Source: Acrasis kona (lineage: Eukaryota > Heterolobosea > Eutetramitea > Acrasida > Acrasidae). From it: a stretch of 64,000 nucleotides of DNA. Within the stretch, counting starts at the first letter, position 1. Every line of letters begins with the position of its first letter. The DNA lies in assembly GCA_026419775.2 (NCBI GenBank), contig JAOPGA020001235.1:62001-126000 (forward strand), given 5' to 3'. This document shows positions 63,917 to 64,000 of the stretch, in pieces. The notes below the pieces were generated by a model. It had not been told where the DNA came from. It made no database searches and saw only the letters and a list, made by a program, of their open reading frames with translations. Made by a program: the position numbers and the translations under genes.

Positions 63917-64000
63917 TTCCTCCTTGATTCTGTTCTTTGAAGTGTGTTACAACATCCGGTTGAAAACTTCAAGTTCCAGTCGAAAGAAAGAAGCCAACAC

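Overview
This is a eukaryotic window from a protist with a compact genome. Genes are 50-400 bp apart on both strands. Introns are tiny (mostly 34-51 nt, GT..AG, often GTAAGT/GTATGT) and many genes have none. A divergent beta-tubulin, small introns, and eukaryotic housekeeping genes mixed with lineage-specific ones fit an amoeboid excavate such as a heterolobosean (Acrasis or Naegleria relative). That assignment is inference from gene style. Four isolated N bases, plus several one-base frame problems in otherwise conserved genes, suggest a draft assembly.

Positions 1-46.6 kb are a gene-dense host block with 32 genes. In order: a CRT-like transporter (5' end off the window), Rab21, an arrestin-like protein, a YG-x-x-DVT repeat protein, a mitochondrial thioredoxin-TPR protein, an RBM5/10-type splicing regulator, a thioredoxin-UIM-UBA-UBX fusion, a short Rad52-domain protein, dynein light chain LC8, a coiled-coil protein, beta-tubulin, four small uncharacterised proteins including a DUF3228 member, a UDP-glycosyltransferase, ALG11, NSUN2/Trm4, a sepiapterin-reductase-like SDR, a C5orf34-like protein, a PLD-family protein, a C2H2 zinc-finger protein, an orphan, the proteasome activator PA200/Blm10 (1943 aa), a GST, a TFIIB/BRF-family factor, a degenerate Ras-like GTPase, V-ATPase subunit H, a membrane-anchored EEP-family nuclease/phosphatase, a Kv-type channel, an orphan and an LRR protein. 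Head-to-head pairs 32 and 44 bp apart and tail-to-tail pairs 14-21 bp apart show extreme compaction.

Positions 46.6-64 kb are gene-poor and full of mobile elements. They hold a broken Harbinger-like transposase plus a fragment of a second copy; an apparently whole 2.66-kb Tc1/mariner-type (DD34E) transposon with 139-bp TIRs, TA duplications and an unusual second gene facing the transposase; a pair of ~184-bp inverted repeats bordered by short-loop G-quadruplex motifs around a small spliced reading frame; a 2.96-kb Kolobok-like element with TTAA duplications and a transposase ending in a CXC-type cysteine cluster; a GATC-rich array; remnants of a retroviral-type integrase; and several uncharacterised coding pieces.

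The host genes do not form one pathway. They are an ordinary eukaryotic mix: vesicle traffic, proteostasis (UBX, PA200, thioredoxins), RNA modification and splicing, N-glycan assembly, cytoskeleton and ion transport. The best candidates for something undescribed are the two-gene Tc1-like transposon, the G-quadruplex inverted-repeat element, and the CXC-tailed Kolobok-like transposase.
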